Under the pieces are notes generated by a model. The model was not told the DNA's origin. It worked only from the letters and a program-made list of their open reading frames with translations, and made no database searches. Shown here one piece after another: positions 30,042-30,094 of a stretch of 30,094 bases of DNA. The stretch is from Streptomyces novaecaesareae (GTDB taxonomy: Bacteria; Actinomycetota; Actinomycetes; Streptomycetales; Streptomycetaceae): contig NZ_JNWQ01000084.1 in the NCBI RefSeq assembly GCF_000716875.1, forward strand, positions 1-30,094, given 5' to 3'. A program made the translations under genes and the position numbers. Position 1 is the stretch's first letter, and each line of letters opens with the position of its first letter.

Positions 30042-30094
30042 CTGTCTCTTATACACATCTGACGCTGCCGACGAGCGATCTAGTGTAGATCTCG
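30042..30094. other. Nextera sequencing adapter (not genomic)
   Basis: CTGTCTCTTATACACATCT (30042-30060) is the reverse complement of the 19-base Tn5 mosaic end. GACGCTGCCGACGA (30061-30074) is the Nextera read-1-side adapter. GCGATCTA (30075-30082) equals the reverse complement of an i5 index (TAGATCGC, N501/S501). GTGTAGATCTCG (30083-30094) begins the P5 arm. Translated, it gives the well-known contaminant peptides SYTHLTLPT (plus) and MCIRDS or MYKRQ (minus). Confidence 0.99.

Noticed and set aside
26561..30058. 1165-residue minus-strand open frame opposite the HTTM and FUSC genes
   Set aside because: It is rich in Gly, Pro, Arg, Gln and His with no domain, is exactly antisense to real genes in the mirrored codon frame, and starts (MCIRDS) in the adapter.

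Overview
The window is very GC-rich, with third codon positions almost always G or C and frequent GTG starts. Its gene content and order match the oriC-proximal core of a Streptomycetaceae chromosome (Streptomyces, Kitasatospora or a close relative). The order tRNA-Ala, rhomboid, crgA, DUF881, small membrane protein, pabA/trpG, two class E sortases, pknB-pbpA-rodA-pstP-fhaB-fhaA, tRNA-Leu is, from memory, the SCO38xx neighbourhood of S. coelicolor. No insertion sequence, CRISPR array or phage gene was seen.

Layout. 1-1870: a 42-residue DLW-39-type microprotein, tRNA-Ala(TGC) with a strong 3' hairpin, and a DUF5324-type membrane protein on the minus strand. 1868-3356: a rhomboid protease with a zinc-binding N-terminus, then a dense DnaA-box cluster, then crgA on the minus strand. 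3517-7281 (plus): a DUF881 protein, a 59-aa membrane protein, a glutamine amidotransferase (pabA/trpG) and two tandem class E sortases. 7407-15907 (minus): the Ser/Thr phosphorylation and wall-growth cluster, transcribed fhaA, fhaB, pstP, rodA, pbpA, pknB. tRNA-Leu(CAG) and an intrinsic-type terminator follow. 16491-18307 (minus): a NarL-type response regulator and its DesK/NarL-type kinase. 18628-21429 (plus): an MprF/LysX-like lysyl-phosphatidylglycerol synthase without a LysRS domain, and a rhomboid-like membrane protein. 21497-24286 (minus): a PAS-GAF-SpoIIE-HATPase regulator. 24564-30041 (plus): a J-domain protein fused in frame to a rhodanese, a DUF5819 protein overlapping an HTTM protein, and a FUSC-family protein cut by the end of the sequence.

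How the genes work together. The central block couples septum and wall growth (CrgA, RodA, PBP, sortases) to PASTA kinase signalling (PknB, PstP, FhaA, FhaB). The DnaA-box cluster beside crgA suggests a DnaA-titration or regulatory site of the kind described near oriC in S. coelicolor. The right half is mostly envelope and stress functions.

The last 53 bases (30042-30094) are not genomic. They are the Nextera mosaic end, adapter and i5 index, so the FUSC gene is truncated by a sequencing artefact. The points most worth following are the DnaA-box cluster, the J-domain/rhodanese fusion with a preserved internal start, the response regulator whose Shine-Dalgarno sits in front of ATC, and the DUF5819-HTTM pair.
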